A stretch of DNA of 64,000 bases from Bradyrhizobium sp. B097 (GCF_038957035.1 NZ_CP152412.1:8366501-8430500), one strand, 5' to 3'. Positions 29,311 to 43,097 are shown, counted from the first letter of the stretch. Notes: generated by a model not told the origin, from the sequence alone. Numbers and translations: made by a program.

Positions 29311-30419
29311 CAGACCTCCCGCGCCTCGAAGTCGATCCGCGGATCGATCCACATATAGGCAAGATCGGAGATCAGATTGACCACCAGTCCGACCAGCGAG
29401 AAGATGAACAGCGTTCCGAACACCACCGGATAGTCGCGGTTCAGGACGCTCTCGAAGCCGAGCAGGCCGAGCCCGTCGAGCGAGAAGATCGTTTCGATCA
29501 GCAGCGAGCCCGAGAAGAAGGCGTGAATGAACGCGCCCGGGAAGCCCGCGATCACGATCAGCATGGCGTTGCGGAAGATGTGGCCGTACAGCACCTGGCG
29601 CTCGCTGCAGCCCTTGGCGCGCGCGGTCATCACATATTGCTTGCGGATCTCGTCGAGGAACGAGTTCTTGGTGAGCAAGGTCATCGTCGCGAAGGCGCCG
29701 AGCGCCATCGACACCAGCGGCAGCGTCAGGTGCCAGAAATAATCGATGATCTTCCAGTACCAGGGGAATTGCGCCCAGCCGTCCGAGGTCAGGCCGCGCA
29801 ACGGGAAGATATTGAGGAACGAGCCGCCGGCGAACAGCACGATCAGAAGGATCGCGAACAGGAAGCCGGGGATCGCAAAGCCGATGATGATCACGGCCGA
29901 GGTCCAGGTGTCGAACCGAGAGCCGTCCTTCACCGCCTTGCGGATGCCAAGTGGGATCGAGATCAGATAAGTCAGCAGCGTCATCCAGATCCCGAGCGAC
30001 ATCGAGACCGGCAGCTTCTCCTTGATCAGCTGGAGCACGCTGACACTGCGGAAATAGCTTTCGCCGAAGTCGAACCGCGCGAAATTCCACACCATCAGCG
30101 CGAACCGCTCCGGCGCCGGCTTGTCGAAGCCGAACTGCACCTCGAGCTTCTTGATGAAATCAGGATCGAGCCCCTGCGCGCCCCGGTATTTCGAATTGAT
30201 GGCCGCGCCCGCCGCCGCGCCCTGGCCGCGCTGCGCGCCGAAATCGCCACCGCCACCCGAGACGCGCGAGGTGCCGCCGGTGTCGGCGCCGTTGATCTGC
30301 GCGATGACACGCTCGACCGGACCGCCGGGAGCAAACTGCACGACCACGAAGGAGACGAACAGGATGCCGAGCAGCGTCGGCAGCATCAGGAAGATACGTC
30401 GGGCGATATAGGCGCTCAT
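29310..30419 (-). CDS. yejB: Oligopeptide ABC transporter permease (YejB-type)
   Basis: DppB-type permease of 369 residues. It starts MSAYIARRIFLMLPTLLGILFVSFVVVQ, the usual first helix. It has a periplasmic insert with a Gly-rich stretch and the EAA-loop region RAKGCSERQVLYGHIFRNA. The TAG of the upstream binding-protein gene directly abuts its ATG. It forms the channel with YejE. Confidence 0.92.
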   Translation of the reverse strand: MSAYIARRIFLMLPTLLGILFVSFVVVQFAPGGPVERVIAQINGADTGGTSRVSGGGGDFGAQRGQGAAAGAAINSKYRGAQGLDPDFIKKLEVQFGFDKPAPERFALMVWNFARFDFGESYFRSVSVLQLIKEKLPVSMSLGIWMTLLTYLISIPLGIRKAVKDGSRFDTWTSAVIIIGFAIPGFLFAILLIVLFAGGSFLNIFPLRGLTSDGWAQFPWYWKIIDYFWHLTLPLVSMALGAFATMTLLTKNSFLDEIRKQYVMTARAKGCSERQVLYGHIFRNAMLIVIAGFPGAFIHAFFSGSLLIETIFSLDGLGLLGFESVLNRDYPVVFGTLFIFSLVGLVVNLISDLAYMWIDPRIDFEAREV

Positions 30420-32291
30420 CTACTTCGCCTGCTCGAGCTTCGCGGCCTTGGCCGCGTCGTACCACCAATTCTCCGGCGCACCGACGCCCTGGGTGTATTT
30501 TGCCAGCTTCTCGGTATGGCCGAATTGGTCCCAGTAGGCGATCGGATGCGTGTTGCGGTACCATTGCGGCACCCAGTAGCGACCGGCGCGAAACACGCGG
30601 TCGAAGGCGCGGCAAGCGACCGTCAGCTCATGGCGGCTGTTGGCGCCGATGATCTTCTCGATCAACGCATCGATCGCGGGATTGGATATGCCTGCGAGAT
30701 TGTAGGAGCCCTTGGTCTTCGCAGCCTGCGAGGAGAAGAACGGCCGCATGCTGTCGCCGGGCGTCGCCGAGAAGCTGAAGCGCTGCATGGTCATATCGAA
30801 ATCGAAGTCTTCCACCCGGGCGCGGTACTGCACCGCGTCGACCAGGCGGAATGTCGCATCGATGCCGAGCGTGCCGAGATTCTTGATGTAAGGCCCGTGA
30901 TGCGGTTGCAGCGAGGGCTCGTCGTTGAGGAATTCGATGGTAATGGGCGTGCCGTTCGGCAGCACGCGCTTGCCGTCCTTGACCACACAGCCGGCCTCGT
31001 TGAGCAGCTGCACCGCCTTGCGCAGCAGCGCGCGGTCCTGACCGGAGCCGTCCGACATCGGCGGCACGAACGGCAGGCCGAACACCTCGTCGGGCACCTG
31101 GCCGCGGAACGGCTCGAGCAACGCAAGCTCCTCCGGCGAGGGAGGCCCTTCCGCCACCATGTCCGAGTTCTGGAACGGTGAGACGGTGCGCGCATAGGCA
31201 TCGTACATGATGGTCTTGTTGGTCCACTCGAAATCGAAGGCGCAGATCAGCGCCTCGCGCACGCGCGGATCCTTGAACCTGTCGCGGCGCATGTTGATGA
31301 ACCAGCCCTGCGCACCGGACGGCGTGTCGTCGGGCAGCGTCTCGCGCTTGACTCGACCGTCCTTCACCGCAGGGAAATCGTAGCGTGTCGCCCAGACCCG
31401 CGCAGTGAATTCCTCGCGGAACAGATAGCTCTTCGAGGTAAAGCCCTCGAATGCCACGTCACGGTCGCGATAGAATTCGTAGCGCACGGTGTCGAAATTG
31501 TAGCTGCCGCGATTGACCGGAAGATCGGCGCCCCACCAGTCCTTGACGCGGTCGTATTCGACGTAGCGATTGACCTCGAACCGGCCGACCTTGTACGGCC
31601 CCGAGCCGAGCGGCGCATCGAGCGTCGATTCCTCGAACGATCGCGTCGCGTAGTAGGCCTTGGAGAAGATCGGCAAGCTCGCGACATAGAGCGGCACGTC
31701 GCGCGCGCGACCCGCCGCGAAGGTCACCACCACGGTTGCGTCATCGGACGCCTCGGCCTTGACGAAGTCGCGGAGTTGCACCTGGATGAGCGGATGCCCC
31801 TTCTCCTTCAACGTGTTGAGCGAGAAGGCGACATCCTGCGCGGTCAGCTTCGAGCCGTCATGGAAGCGCGCTTCGGGGCGCATGGTGAAGCGGTAGGTCA
31901 GCTTGTCGGGCGAGATCTGCACCGACTTCGCGGCAAAGCCGTACATCGCGTCGGGCTCGTCATTGGCGCGCGACATCAGCGCCGCGAACGTCATGTCCAT
32001 GCCCTGCGCACCCTCGCCCTTCAGGACATAGGCGTTCAGCGAGTTGAAGGTGTAGTAGGACTGGTTGTAGGCGCGCACCCACGGGATCACGGAGAAGGCG
32101 CCGCCCTTCGGCGCTTTCGGATTGACGTAGTCGAATATCTGGAAATCCGCGGGATATTTCAGGTCGCCGAACACCGACATGCCGTGCATCTCGGTTCCGT
32201 TGTCGGCCGCCGCCGGTGCAGCACGCAAGCTTGCAGCACTCAACGCACCGATGCCGAGGCCGAGTGCGTGCCGACGGGAGAAGTGCGCCAT
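30420..32291 (-). CDS. Oligopeptide-binding protein (YejA-type), copy 1
   Basis: Periplasmic family-5 binding protein of 623 residues. It has a Tat-like leader (FSRRHALGLGIGALSAASLRAAPAAA) followed by the YejA opening MSVFGDLKYPADFQIFDYVNPKAPKGG. The ATG at 32291 is chosen; the earlier open codons overlap the upstream paralogue. It lies directly before yejB with no gap. It shares the opening block and overall layout with copy 2, so the two arose by duplication or are distinct receptors for one permease. Confidence 0.91.
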   Translation of the reverse strand: MAHFSRRHALGLGIGALSAASLRAAPAAADNGTEMHGMSVFGDLKYPADFQIFDYVNPKAPKGGAFSVIPWVRAYNQSYYTFNSLNAYVLKGEGAQGMDMTFAALMSRANDEPDAMYGFAAKSVQISPDKLTYRFTMRPEARFHDGSKLTAQDVAFSLNTLKEKGHPLIQVQLRDFVKAEASDDATVVVTFAAGRARDVPLYVASLPIFSKAYYATRSFEESTLDAPLGSGPYKVGRFEVNRYVEYDRVKDWWGADLPVNRGSYNFDTVRYEFYRDRDVAFEGFTSKSYLFREEFTARVWATRYDFPAVKDGRVKRETLPDDTPSGAQGWFINMRRDRFKDPRVREALICAFDFEWTNKTIMYDAYARTVSPFQNSDMVAEGPPSPEELALLEPFRGQVPDEVFGLPFVPPMSDGSGQDRALLRKAVQLLNEAGCVVKDGKRVLPNGTPITIEFLNDEPSLQPHHGPYIKNLGTLGIDATFRLVDAVQYRARVEDFDFDMTMQRFSFSATPGDSMRPFFSSQAAKTKGSYNLAGISNPAIDALIEKIIGANSRHELTVACRAFDRVFRAGRYWVPQWYRNTHPIAYWDQFGHTEKLAKYTQGVGAPENWWYDAAKAAKLEQAK

Positions 32292-32307
32292 GCGCGGATC
32301 CTTGAGC

Positions 32308-34209
32308 TTATGAACGCTTGAGCTTGGCTGCCTTGTCGACGTCGTACCACCAGATCGCCGGGAATCCCGAGAGACCATATCTGGGCAACTCTGCCGGACG
32401 GCCGAAGCGATCCCAACGCGCTGTACGCAGCTTCGGATAATTCCACTGCGGAACGACGTAATGGTTCCACAATAACACGCGGTCGAGCGCCTTTGTTGCC
32501 GCGACGAGATCTTCACGATCCGTCGCAAAAATCACTCGTTCGATCAATTTATCGATCGCCGGGCTCTTGATGCCGGCGAGATTGCGCGATCCGGCAGTAT
32601 CCGCAGCTTTCGATCCCCAGTATTCACGCTGCTCGTTGCCGGGCGACAGGGATTCACCCCAGGACCCGACGACGATGTCGAAATCCCAATTGCGAAGTCG
32701 ATTCTCGTATTGGATCGGATCGATCGTGCGTACGGAGATCGAAAATCCAAGCCGCTCGAGCGGCGGCTTGTAAGCGAGCATGATCCTCTCGAAATTCGGA
32801 TCCTCACTCAGCAATTCGATCGAGAACGGCTCTCCACTCTTGGAATCCACGAGCTTCCGCTCCCGCACTTCGTAGCCGGCCTCCTTGAGCAGACGCGCTG
32901 CTTCGCGGAGGTTTTCGCGCACGGCCTCGGGATTGCCGCCGACCGGATTCGTATAGACCGTTGTGAAGACTTCGGCCGGCACCTGATCACGCATGGATTC
33001 GAGGATGGCAAGTTCCTTGCCCTGCGGTAGCCCGGTCGCCATCAATTCCTCGGCGCCATCAAAGTAGCTGATGATTCGCTTGTATTGGCCGAAGAACAGC
33101 AGTTTGTTGACCTCCTCAAAGTCGAACGCGAAATTCAGAGCGCGGCGAACGCGCGGATCGCTGAATTTGGCACGACGCTGATTCGGAACAAAGGCCTGCA
33201 TGATGCCCGAACTGCGGTTCGGAAACTCTTCCAACACCACACGCTTGTCGGTGACCGCCGGAAAATTATAGGCGGTCGCCCATGCCTTCGCACTGTTCTC
33301 CAAACGCCAATCGATCTGATCGCCCTTGAATGCCTCGATCGCAACCGTCGGATCCCTGAAGTACTCGTAGCGAAGTTCGTCGAAGTTGTTGCGCCCCACG
33401 TTGATCGGGAGATCGAGCGCCCAATGATCCTTGACGCGCTCCAGAATGACAGTCCGCCCTGCGACGAACTCCTTGATGCGATAGGCTCCCGACCCGAGCG
33501 GCTTCTCCAGCGTCGTCGCTGAAACATCGCGCTTGCGCCCCTCGCTGTCGGTGCCTTCCCACCAGTGTTTGGGCAGCACCGTCAGTTCGCCCACGATCTG
33601 CGGCAGCTCTCGGTTGCCCGGCATGTCGAACACGAACTTCACGTCACGATCACCGATCTTCTCGGCCCGCGCCACATGGCTGTAGTAGGCTGAATACATC
33701 GGATGATGCTTCTTGAACGCATCGAGCGAGAAGGTCACGTCATCCGCGGTGACGGGTGCGCCGTCATGCCATTTGGCTTGTGGGCGAAGACGGTAGATGA
33801 CGTACGAGAAATCGTCGGGATAAGTTGCAGACTCTGCGAGCGCCCCGTACTGGGTTGAAACTTCGTCGAGCGACTGCATCATCAGGGGTTCGTAGACCAG
33901 CGCGACCGCACCCGCGATCGCGCCCTTCACGCCTGAAACCACCACGTTGAAATTATCAAAAGTGCCGATCGCAATCTGGCGAACGGCACCGCCCTTGGGC
34001 GCATCCGGATTGACATAGTCGAACCGCTTGAAGTCGGCCGGGTATTTGACATTGCCGAAAAGGGACAGGGCGTGCCGCCATTTTAGTCCATTCGCGGCGT
34101 CTTCCGCGAGCGCCGGTGTGACCGCGCCAGTGCCGGGGCCGGAGCCGAGCGCCGGCGCGAGTGCCGCCAGTGCGCTGCCTTGAAGGAGGTGTCGTCGGGT
34201 GATCGCCAA
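32308..34209 (-). CDS. Oligopeptide-binding protein (YejA-type), copy 2
   Basis: Periplasmic family-5 binding protein of 633 residues, first gene of the yej operon. It has a Tat-like leader (TRRHLLQGSALAALAPALGSG), then LKWRHALSLFGNVKYPADFKRFDYVNPDAPKGG. It uses a TTG start with AGGA nine bases upstream. The DNA looks less GC-rich and less codon-biased than copy 1, so the two may have separate histories. This is a visual impression only. It lies 16 bp before copy 1. Confidence 0.9.
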   Translation of the reverse strand: MAITRRHLLQGSALAALAPALGSGPGTGAVTPALAEDAANGLKWRHALSLFGNVKYPADFKRFDYVNPDAPKGGAVRQIAIGTFDNFNVVVSGVKGAIAGAVALVYEPLMMQSLDEVSTQYGALAESATYPDDFSYVIYRLRPQAKWHDGAPVTADDVTFSLDAFKKHHPMYSAYYSHVARAEKIGDRDVKFVFDMPGNRELPQIVGELTVLPKHWWEGTDSEGRKRDVSATTLEKPLGSGAYRIKEFVAGRTVILERVKDHWALDLPINVGRNNFDELRYEYFRDPTVAIEAFKGDQIDWRLENSAKAWATAYNFPAVTDKRVVLEEFPNRSSGIMQAFVPNQRRAKFSDPRVRRALNFAFDFEEVNKLLFFGQYKRIISYFDGAEELMATGLPQGKELAILESMRDQVPAEVFTTVYTNPVGGNPEAVRENLREAARLLKEAGYEVRERKLVDSKSGEPFSIELLSEDPNFERIMLAYKPPLERLGFSISVRTIDPIQYENRLRNWDFDIVVGSWGESLSPGNEQREYWGSKAADTAGSRNLAGIKSPAIDKLIERVIFATDREDLVAATKALDRVLLWNHYVVPQWNYPKLRTARWDRFGRPAELPRYGLSGFPAIWWYDVDKAAKLKRS

Positions 34210-34369
34210 ATTCGGTGTTCCTGCTTGCGGCCCCGGTTACATGGGACCCAATATAAGGCAACGGTTCGACAAATTACGTTGCTTTTTCCTCATGATATTG
34301 GCCCGGGAACAATATCGGTGCGGCGAAACGTCCCGATAACAACCCCGCGACAGCGGATTCCCCATGCGA

Positions 34370-34396
34370 AAACGGCCAGGCAGTGCCTGGCCGTTT
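34370..34396 (-). terminator. Terminator after cycM
   Basis: A perfect 12-bp stem AAACGGCCAGGC/GCCTGGCCGTTT with a 3-base loop, followed on the minus strand by TTTT. It lies just below the cycM stop. Confidence 0.85.
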
Positions 34397-34424
34397 CATC
34401 CACATGCTTGTGAGGATCAAGTCG

Positions 34425-34973
34425 CTACTTCGAAGCGGTCGGGAGCGAAGCCGGGTGCTCCGAGTTCGAATTCAGATAGGCGATGATGTCGGCGCGCTCG
34501 CTGTCCTTCGGCACGCCGGCGAAGCCCATCGCGGTGCCGGGGACGAAGCCCTTCGGGTTGGTCAGGAACTTGTTGAGGTCATCGAACGACCAGTCGCCGC
34601 CCTTGCCCTTCATCGCGGCCGAGAAATTGAAGCCGCGGCCCTCGCCCTTCTTCTCGCCGACGATACCGAACAGGTTCGGACCGACGCGGTTGGGGCCGCC
34701 CTTCTCGAAGGTATGGCAGGCCTGGCACTTCTTGGCGGCGGCTGCGCCCTTCTCGGCGGAAGCGGTCTGCAACAGCTTCTCGATCGGCTCGGAGGCCGCC
34801 GCGGCAGCCTCGCCGCCACCGCCATGGGACTCTTCCTTCACCGCGATCTCAAAACCCGGCTTCTCCGGCAGCTTCGGCGCGAATTTCGCGCTGGCGGCAA
34901 AGCTCATCACCAGGACGACGATGCAGGTGCCGAGAACCGCACCGAGGATTTTGTTGAGTTCGAAGGAGTCCAT
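34425..34973 (-). CDS. cycM: Membrane-anchored cytochrome c, CycM-like
   Basis: Class I cytochrome c of 182 residues. An uncleaved N-terminal helix (GAVLGTCIVVLVMSFAASA) anchors it, an Ala/Gly/Glu linker follows, then the haem domain with CQACH at 83-87 and the likely axial Met149 in GTAMGFAG. Size and layout match CycM of Bradyrhizobium, which passes electrons from the bc1 complex to the aa3 oxidase. Part of that oxidase (coxC, SURF1) is encoded at the right end of this window. The ATG at 34973 has GGAG upstream. Confidence 0.88.
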   Translation of the reverse strand: MDSFELNKILGAVLGTCIVVLVMSFAASAKFAPKLPEKPGFEIAVKEESHGGGGEAAAAASEPIEKLLQTASAEKGAAAAKKCQACHTFEKGGPNRVGPNLFGIVGEKKGEGRGFNFSAAMKGKGGDWSFDDLNKFLTNPKGFVPGTAMGFAGVPKDSERADIIAYLNSNSEHPASLPTASK

Positions 34974-35085
34974 TTCGGTCAGGCTCCGGGCCTTGAATGT
35001 CGACTTCAGGCCGGGAATACGGCCGCGGGGAAAGACCTGGGAATCGGCCTTATCGCACCGCCCCAAGCAGGGTTGAGATATCGGT

Positions 35086-35113
35086 TTGCCCGCGCTCTGG
35101 CAACCCGTATAAA
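35086..35113 (+). promoter_or_regulatory. Candidate promoter of kdsB
   Basis: TTGCCC at 35086-35091 and TATAAA at 35108-35113, with a 16-base spacer. It points at kdsB (start 35173) in the gap divergent from cycM. The -10 is good and the -35 weak. Confidence 0.35.
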
Positions 35114-35172
35114 CGCGCCGAATTCAACCTCCTCACCGCCAATTTCCGCGGGCCGGACGGGCCCCGACACGA

Positions 35173-35913
35173 ATGACCCAACCCCGTACCTTGGTGCTGA
35201 TTCCGGCCCGCATGGCCGCCACGCGCCTCCCCGGCAAACCGCTGCTCGATATCGCGGGCGCGCCGATGATCGTCCATGTGCTGCGGCGGGCCGAGGCGGC
35301 CGGGATCGGCCGGGTTGCGGTCGCAACCGACGCAGCCGAGATCGCAGCCGCGGTGAAGGCTGCCGGCGGCGAGGTGGTGATGACCCGCCCGGACCACCCC
35401 TCCGGCTCGGACCGGATCCATGAAGCGATGACGATCCTCGACCCGGACGGCGCCGCCGAGATCGTGGTCAATCTGCAGGGCGATTTCCCGACCATCACGC
35501 CTGAAACGATCCGCAGCGTGATGCCGCCGCTCGCCGACCCCACCGTCGACATCTCGACGCTGGCCTCGCGCATCCATAGCGCGGAGGAAGATCAGGCCCC
35601 CAGCGTCGTCAAGGCCGTGGGCTCTCCGATCGGGGCAAATCGTCTGCGCGCGCTGTATTTCACCCGCGCCACCGCGCCCTACGGCGACGGACCGCGCTAC
35701 CACCATATCGGCCTCTATGCCTACCGCCGGGCCGCGCTGGAGCGGTTCGTGCGACTGCCGCCCTCGCCGCTGGAGCAGCAGGAGAAGCTCGAGCAGCTAC
35801 GGGCGCTGGAGGCCGGGATGCGGATCGACATCACCATCGTCGACACCGTCCCCCGCGGCGTCGACACCCCGGCCGACCTCGAAACCGCCCGGCGGATACT
35901 GGCAAAAGCCTAA
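35173..35913 (+). CDS. kdsB: 3-deoxy-manno-octulosonate cytidylyltransferase
   Basis: CMP-Kdo synthetase of 246 residues. It activates Kdo for lipid A core assembly in the cytoplasm. It begins with the nucleotide-binding [21 protein letters not shown] and carries [11 protein letters not shown] and NLQGDFPTI, the usual KdsB blocks. Full length. Confidence 0.95.
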   Translation: MTQPRTLVLIPARMAATRLPGKPLLDIAGAPMIVHVLRRAEAAGIGRVAVATDAAEIAAAVKAAGGEVVMTRPDHPSGSDRIHEAMTILDPDGAAEIVVNLQGDFPTITPETIRSVMPPLADPTVDISTLASRIHSAEEDQAPSVVKAVGSPIGANRLRALYFTRATAPYGDGPRYHHIGLYAYRRAALERFVRLPPSPLEQQEKLEQLRALEAGMRIDITIVDTVPRGVDTPADLETARRILAKA

Positions 35914-35929
35914 GCCGCATCTCTTTGTT

Positions 35930-35978
35930 GAGCATGATCTTTTCGGAAAACCGGTTTCCACTTTTCCGGATCATGCTC
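35930..35978. repeat. Short palindrome between kdsB and pheA
   Basis: GAGCATGATC at 35930-35939 and GATCATGCTC at 35969-35978 form perfect 10-bp ends around an inner CGGAAAACCGG and a nearby TTTTCCGGA. A repeat of this type is common in rhizobial gaps. It lies 14 bp before pheA and could affect its translation or read-through. Confidence 0.75.
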
Positions 35979-35991
35979 TAAAAGGCCACGC

Positions 35992-36852
35992 ATGACCAAG
36001 AAGCTGAAAATCGCGTTCCAGGGTGAGCCTGGTGCCAATTCCCATATCGCGATCGCCGAGGCCTATCCCGACGCCGAGCCGATGCCTTGCCCGACCTTCG
36101 AGGATGCGCTGGCCGCGATTTCCTCGGGCGAGGCCGATCTCGGCATGATCCCGATCGAGAATTCGGTCGCCGGCCGCGTCGCCGACATCCATCATTTGCT
36201 GCCCGCCTCGGGCCTGTTCATCGTCGGCGAATGGTTCTTGCCGATCCGCCACCAGCTGATGGCGGTCAAGGGCACCAAGCTCGCCGACATCAAGAGCGTG
36301 GAGAGCCACGTCCATGCGCTCGGCCAGTGCCGACGCATCATCCGCAAGCTCGGCATCCGGTCGATCGTCGCCGGCGACACCGCCGGCAGCGCCCGCGATA
36401 TTTCCGAGCGCGGCGACAAGAGCGTGGCGGCGATCGCCTCGCGCCTCGCCGCCGATATCTATGGCCTCGACATTCTCGCCGAGGACATCGAGGACGAGGC
36501 CCACAACACCACCCGCTTCGTGGTGCTGGCGCGCGAGGCCAAATGGGCTGCGCAGGGCTCCGGGCCGCTGGTCACCAGTTTTGTTTTCCGGGTGCGCAAT
36601 TTGCCCGCCGCGCTCTACAAGGCACTCGGCGGCTTCGCGACCAACGGCGTCAACATGACCAAGCTCGAAAGCTACATGGTCGACGGCAATTTCTTCGCCA
36701 CGCAATTCTATGCCGATGTCGACGGTCATCCTGACGACCGTGGACTCGCCTTCGCGCTGGAGGAATTGAAATTCTTCTCGCGCGAATTCCGCATCGTCGG
36801 CGTCTATCCCGGCCATCCGTTCCGCGCGACCTTCAGCGAAACGCAGGAATAG
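35992..36852 (+). CDS. pheA: Prephenate dehydratase
   Basis: Enzyme of 286 residues that turns prephenate into phenylpyruvate for phenylalanine synthesis. The N-terminal PDT domain has KIAFQGEPGANSHIA, PIENSVAGRV and NTTRFVVLAR. The C-terminal ACT domain begins near LVTSFVFRVRNLPAALYKAL and has NMTKLESYMVDGNFFATQFYADV, where phenylalanine would bind as inhibitor. There is no chorismate mutase domain, as is normal in alphaproteobacteria. Confidence 0.95.
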   Translation: MTKKLKIAFQGEPGANSHIAIAEAYPDAEPMPCPTFEDALAAISSGEADLGMIPIENSVAGRVADIHHLLPASGLFIVGEWFLPIRHQLMAVKGTKLADIKSVESHVHALGQCRRIIRKLGIRSIVAGDTAGSARDISERGDKSVAAIASRLAADIYGLDILAEDIEDEAHNTTRFVVLAREAKWAAQGSGPLVTSFVFRVRNLPAALYKALGGFATNGVNMTKLESYMVDGNFFATQFYADVDGHPDDRGLAFALEELKFFSREFRIVGVYPGHPFRATFSETQE

Positions 36853-36880
36853 GCTGCGCCAGCGCAATTCTCTCCACGTG

Positions 36881-36904
36881 TCGTCCCGGCGAAAGCCGGG
36901 ACGA
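36881..36904. terminator. Bidirectional hairpin between convergent genes
   Basis: A perfect 10-bp stem TCGTCCCGGC/GCCGGGACGA with a GAAA tetraloop, between the 3' ends of pheA and the monooxygenase gene. There is no T-run. It also belongs to the frequent repeat type seen at 44122-44257. Confidence 0.6.
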
Positions 36905-36907
36905 CGA

Positions 36908-37930
36908 TCATATTGCGGCTTCCTTCTCGCCAAGCCCGAACGCCTCGGCAAGCAGGCTGTACGACTTCTTCCGCGCCGCGTGGTCGTAGACCGCGGTGAT
37001 CACCATCAGCTCGTCAGCCTGGCTCGCCGCGATCAGCGGCTCCAGCTTCGTCATCACGGTTGCGGGGCTGCCGACGAAGAAGCGTGCGCGGTTGCGCGCG
37101 ATCGAGGCCCGCTCGGCGTCGGTGTAGGGATAGGCCTCTGCCTCCTCGACGCTCGGCAGCGGCAGATACTGGCCGCGATCGCGACGCAACCGGTTGAGGT
37201 CCATCGACATCGCAAGCCGCTCGGCTGCCGCGTCGGTCTCCGCCGCAACGGCCGCGACCGCCAGGATCGACTGCGGCGCCGCACGCCAGCCCGACGGCTT
37301 GAAATGCGCGCGATAATTCGTCATCGCCGCAATTGCGTCGTGAGTGGCAAAATGATGCGCGAACGCAAAGCCCATCCCGACCTGCGCGGCGAGCTCGGCG
37401 GAATAATCGCTCGAGCCGAGCAGCCAGATCGGCGGTAGCGGCGAATCGTCCGGCATCGCCACCACATTGTTGTAGGGATGGCCGGCCGGGAAATCGCGCG
37501 TCTCCCACAAGGTCAGCTCATGCAGCCGCTCGAGGAAATCGTCGCCCTCGCGGCGGTCGAGCCGGCTGCGCAGCGCGTAGGCGGTCGCGCCATCGGTGCC
37601 GGGCGCGCGGCCGAGGCCAAGATCGATGCGTCCGGGAAACAGCGCCTCCAGCATCTTGAAACGCTCGGCGACCACGAGCGGCGCATGGTTGGGCAACATC
37701 ACGCCGCCGGAGCCGACGCGGATATGCTGCGTCACTGCCGCGATCTGCCCGATCATCAAATCGGGGGCCGGGCTCGCGACCGAGGCGAGGTTGTGGTGCT
37801 CGGCGAGCCAGTATCTGACGTAGCCGAGACCATCGACATAGCGCGCCAGGTCGATGCTGTTGCGGAGCGCAGCGGCGGGCTTGGTGCCTGTGGTGACGAC
37901 GGACAGGTCGAGGACGGAGAGCGGGATCAT
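36908..37930 (-). CDS. Luciferase-like flavin-dependent monooxygenase
   Basis: LLM-class oxidoreductase of 340 residues. It begins [28 protein letters not shown] and has [26 protein letters not shown] and [20 protein letters not shown], the family's flavin-site blocks. The substrate is unknown. This subgroup usually carries MsnO8-type names with no firm function. The ATG at 37930 is used; codons further upstream match nothing. Confidence 0.88.
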   Translation of the reverse strand: MIPLSVLDLSVVTTGTKPAAALRNSIDLARYVDGLGYVRYWLAEHHNLASVASPAPDLMIGQIAAVTQHIRVGSGGVMLPNHAPLVVAERFKMLEALFPGRIDLGLGRAPGTDGATAYALRSRLDRREGDDFLERLHELTLWETRDFPAGHPYNNVVAMPDDSPLPPIWLLGSSDYSAELAAQVGMGFAFAHHFATHDAIAAMTNYRAHFKPSGWRAAPQSILAVAAVAAETDAAAERLAMSMDLNRLRRDRGQYLPLPSVEEAEAYPYTDAERASIARNRARFFVGSPATVMTKLEPLIAASQADELMVITAVYDHAARKKSYSLLAEAFGLGEKEAAI

Positions 37931-38083
37931 GGCCGACAACCTAATGTGGCGCCACGAGGCGACAAAGACGCCGGCCGCGCAGACCAGTCCCGCACCGGAA
38001 AGTCGGCGCCGGTCACCGCGGCTCTTGGGACGAAATACGAAGATTCGTTGACATGCGGTCCTGCCCACGGCCGATTCGAGCAT

Positions 38084-38321
38084 CCAGCCGATTCCGGAAT
38101 CACATTTTTATACATATAATTCAATATTTTAATTCCATTCCCCGTCAATTGAAGGCCCAGCCCACCACTCGTTCCCGATCGCTCATTTTGAGCGCATCCT
38201 CGTCGCCCATGGGCAATTTCCCATATACGATGGGCTGTTTCGGCCCACCGGTTTCGCCTATCTTAGGGCCTCCATATCCAGGCCGGACGTCTGCCCTCCA
38301 GTTGCGGAGCCCTTGCGTATC
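38084..38321 (+). promoter_or_regulatory. Leader region of metF with alternative hairpins
   Basis: An AT-rich patch at 38104-38134 holds a perfect TATAAT (38115-38120), but the matching -35 is poor (TTCCGG). Downstream, ATGGGC at 38230-38235 can pair with GCCCAT (38205-38210), while TGGGC at 38231-38235 can pair with GCCCA (38243-38247). The two pairings exclude each other, as in attenuators and riboswitches. I could not match it to SAM-II, SAH or another known methionine-related riboswitch. Confidence 0.35.
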
Positions 38322-39236
38322 ATGACCGAGACCATTTCCTCCCTGCCGAACGGGCAGCGCGCGCCGAAAACGCCGAAAATCTCCTTCGAGTTCTTCCCGC
38401 CGAAGACCGAGGAGATGGAGCGCAGTCTCTGGGAGACCATCAATCGCCTGGCGCCGCTGACGCCGAACTTCGTCTCGGTCACCTATGGCGCCGGCGGTTC
38501 GACCCGCGAGCGCACCCATTCCACCATCAGCCGCATCCTCCGCGAGACCGATCTGCTGCCGGCGGCGCATCTGACCTGCGTCAGCGCCTCGCGCGGCGAG
38601 ATCGACGAGATCGTGGACCGCTATCACGAGGTCGGTGTCCGCCACATCGTGGCGCTGCGCGGCGATCCGCCCGGCGGCATCGGCACGCCATACTTCACCC
38701 ATCCCGACGGCTACCAGAGCTCCGCCGAGCTGGTCGCCGCCATCAAGAGGCGCCACGCCGACATCGAGATCTCGGTATCCGCCTATCCGGAGAAGCACCC
38801 GGAAGCCACCGATTTCGACGCCGACATCGACACGCTGAAGGCCAAGGTCGACGCCGGCGCGACGCGCGCGATCACCCAGGTGTTCTTCGACAACGACCTC
38901 TATCATCGCTACGTCGACAGGGTGCGCGCACGCGGCATCGAGATTCCGATCGTGCCCGGCATCATGCCGATGCACAATTTCAAGCAGGCCCGCAATTTCG
39001 TCACCCGCGCCGGCACCAGCGTGCCGGACTGGCTCGCCGAGAAGTTCGAGGGCCTCGATAATGACGCCGAGACCCGCAAGCTGGTCGCCGCCACCGTCGC
39101 CGCCGGCCAGGTGCAGAAGCTGTTCAAGCACGGCGTCGACACCTTCCACTTCTACACCATGAACCGCGCGGACCTCGTGTTCGCGATCAGCCACCTGCTC
39201 GGCATCCGGCCGACCGGTGCCCAGAAAGCTGCCTGA
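38322..39236 (+). CDS. metF: Methylenetetrahydrofolate reductase
   Basis: Flavoprotein of 304 residues that makes 5-methyl-THF for methionine synthesis. It has ISFEFFPPKTEEME at the start of the barrel, FVSVTYGAGGSTRERT, HIVALRGDPPGG and IPIVPGIMP. The ATG at 38322 is used; a TTG at 38313 is also in frame. Only 3 bp separate it from metH, which uses its product, so the pair is one transcript. Confidence 0.95.
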   Translation: MTETISSLPNGQRAPKTPKISFEFFPPKTEEMERSLWETINRLAPLTPNFVSVTYGAGGSTRERTHSTISRILRETDLLPAAHLTCVSASRGEIDEIVDRYHEVGVRHIVALRGDPPGGIGTPYFTHPDGYQSSAELVAAIKRRHADIEISVSAYPEKHPEATDFDADIDTLKAKVDAGATRAITQVFFDNDLYHRYVDRVRARGIEIPIVPGIMPMHNFKQARNFVTRAGTSVPDWLAEKFEGLDNDAETRKLVAATVAAGQVQKLFKHGVDTFHFYTMNRADLVFAISHLLGIRPTGAQKAA

Positions 39237-39239
39237 ATC

Positions 39240-43097
<3,858 letters not shown>

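Noticed and set aside
38205..38247. A SAM-II or SAH riboswitch before metF
   Set aside because: I could not find the conserved core of either class. Only generic alternative pairing remains.
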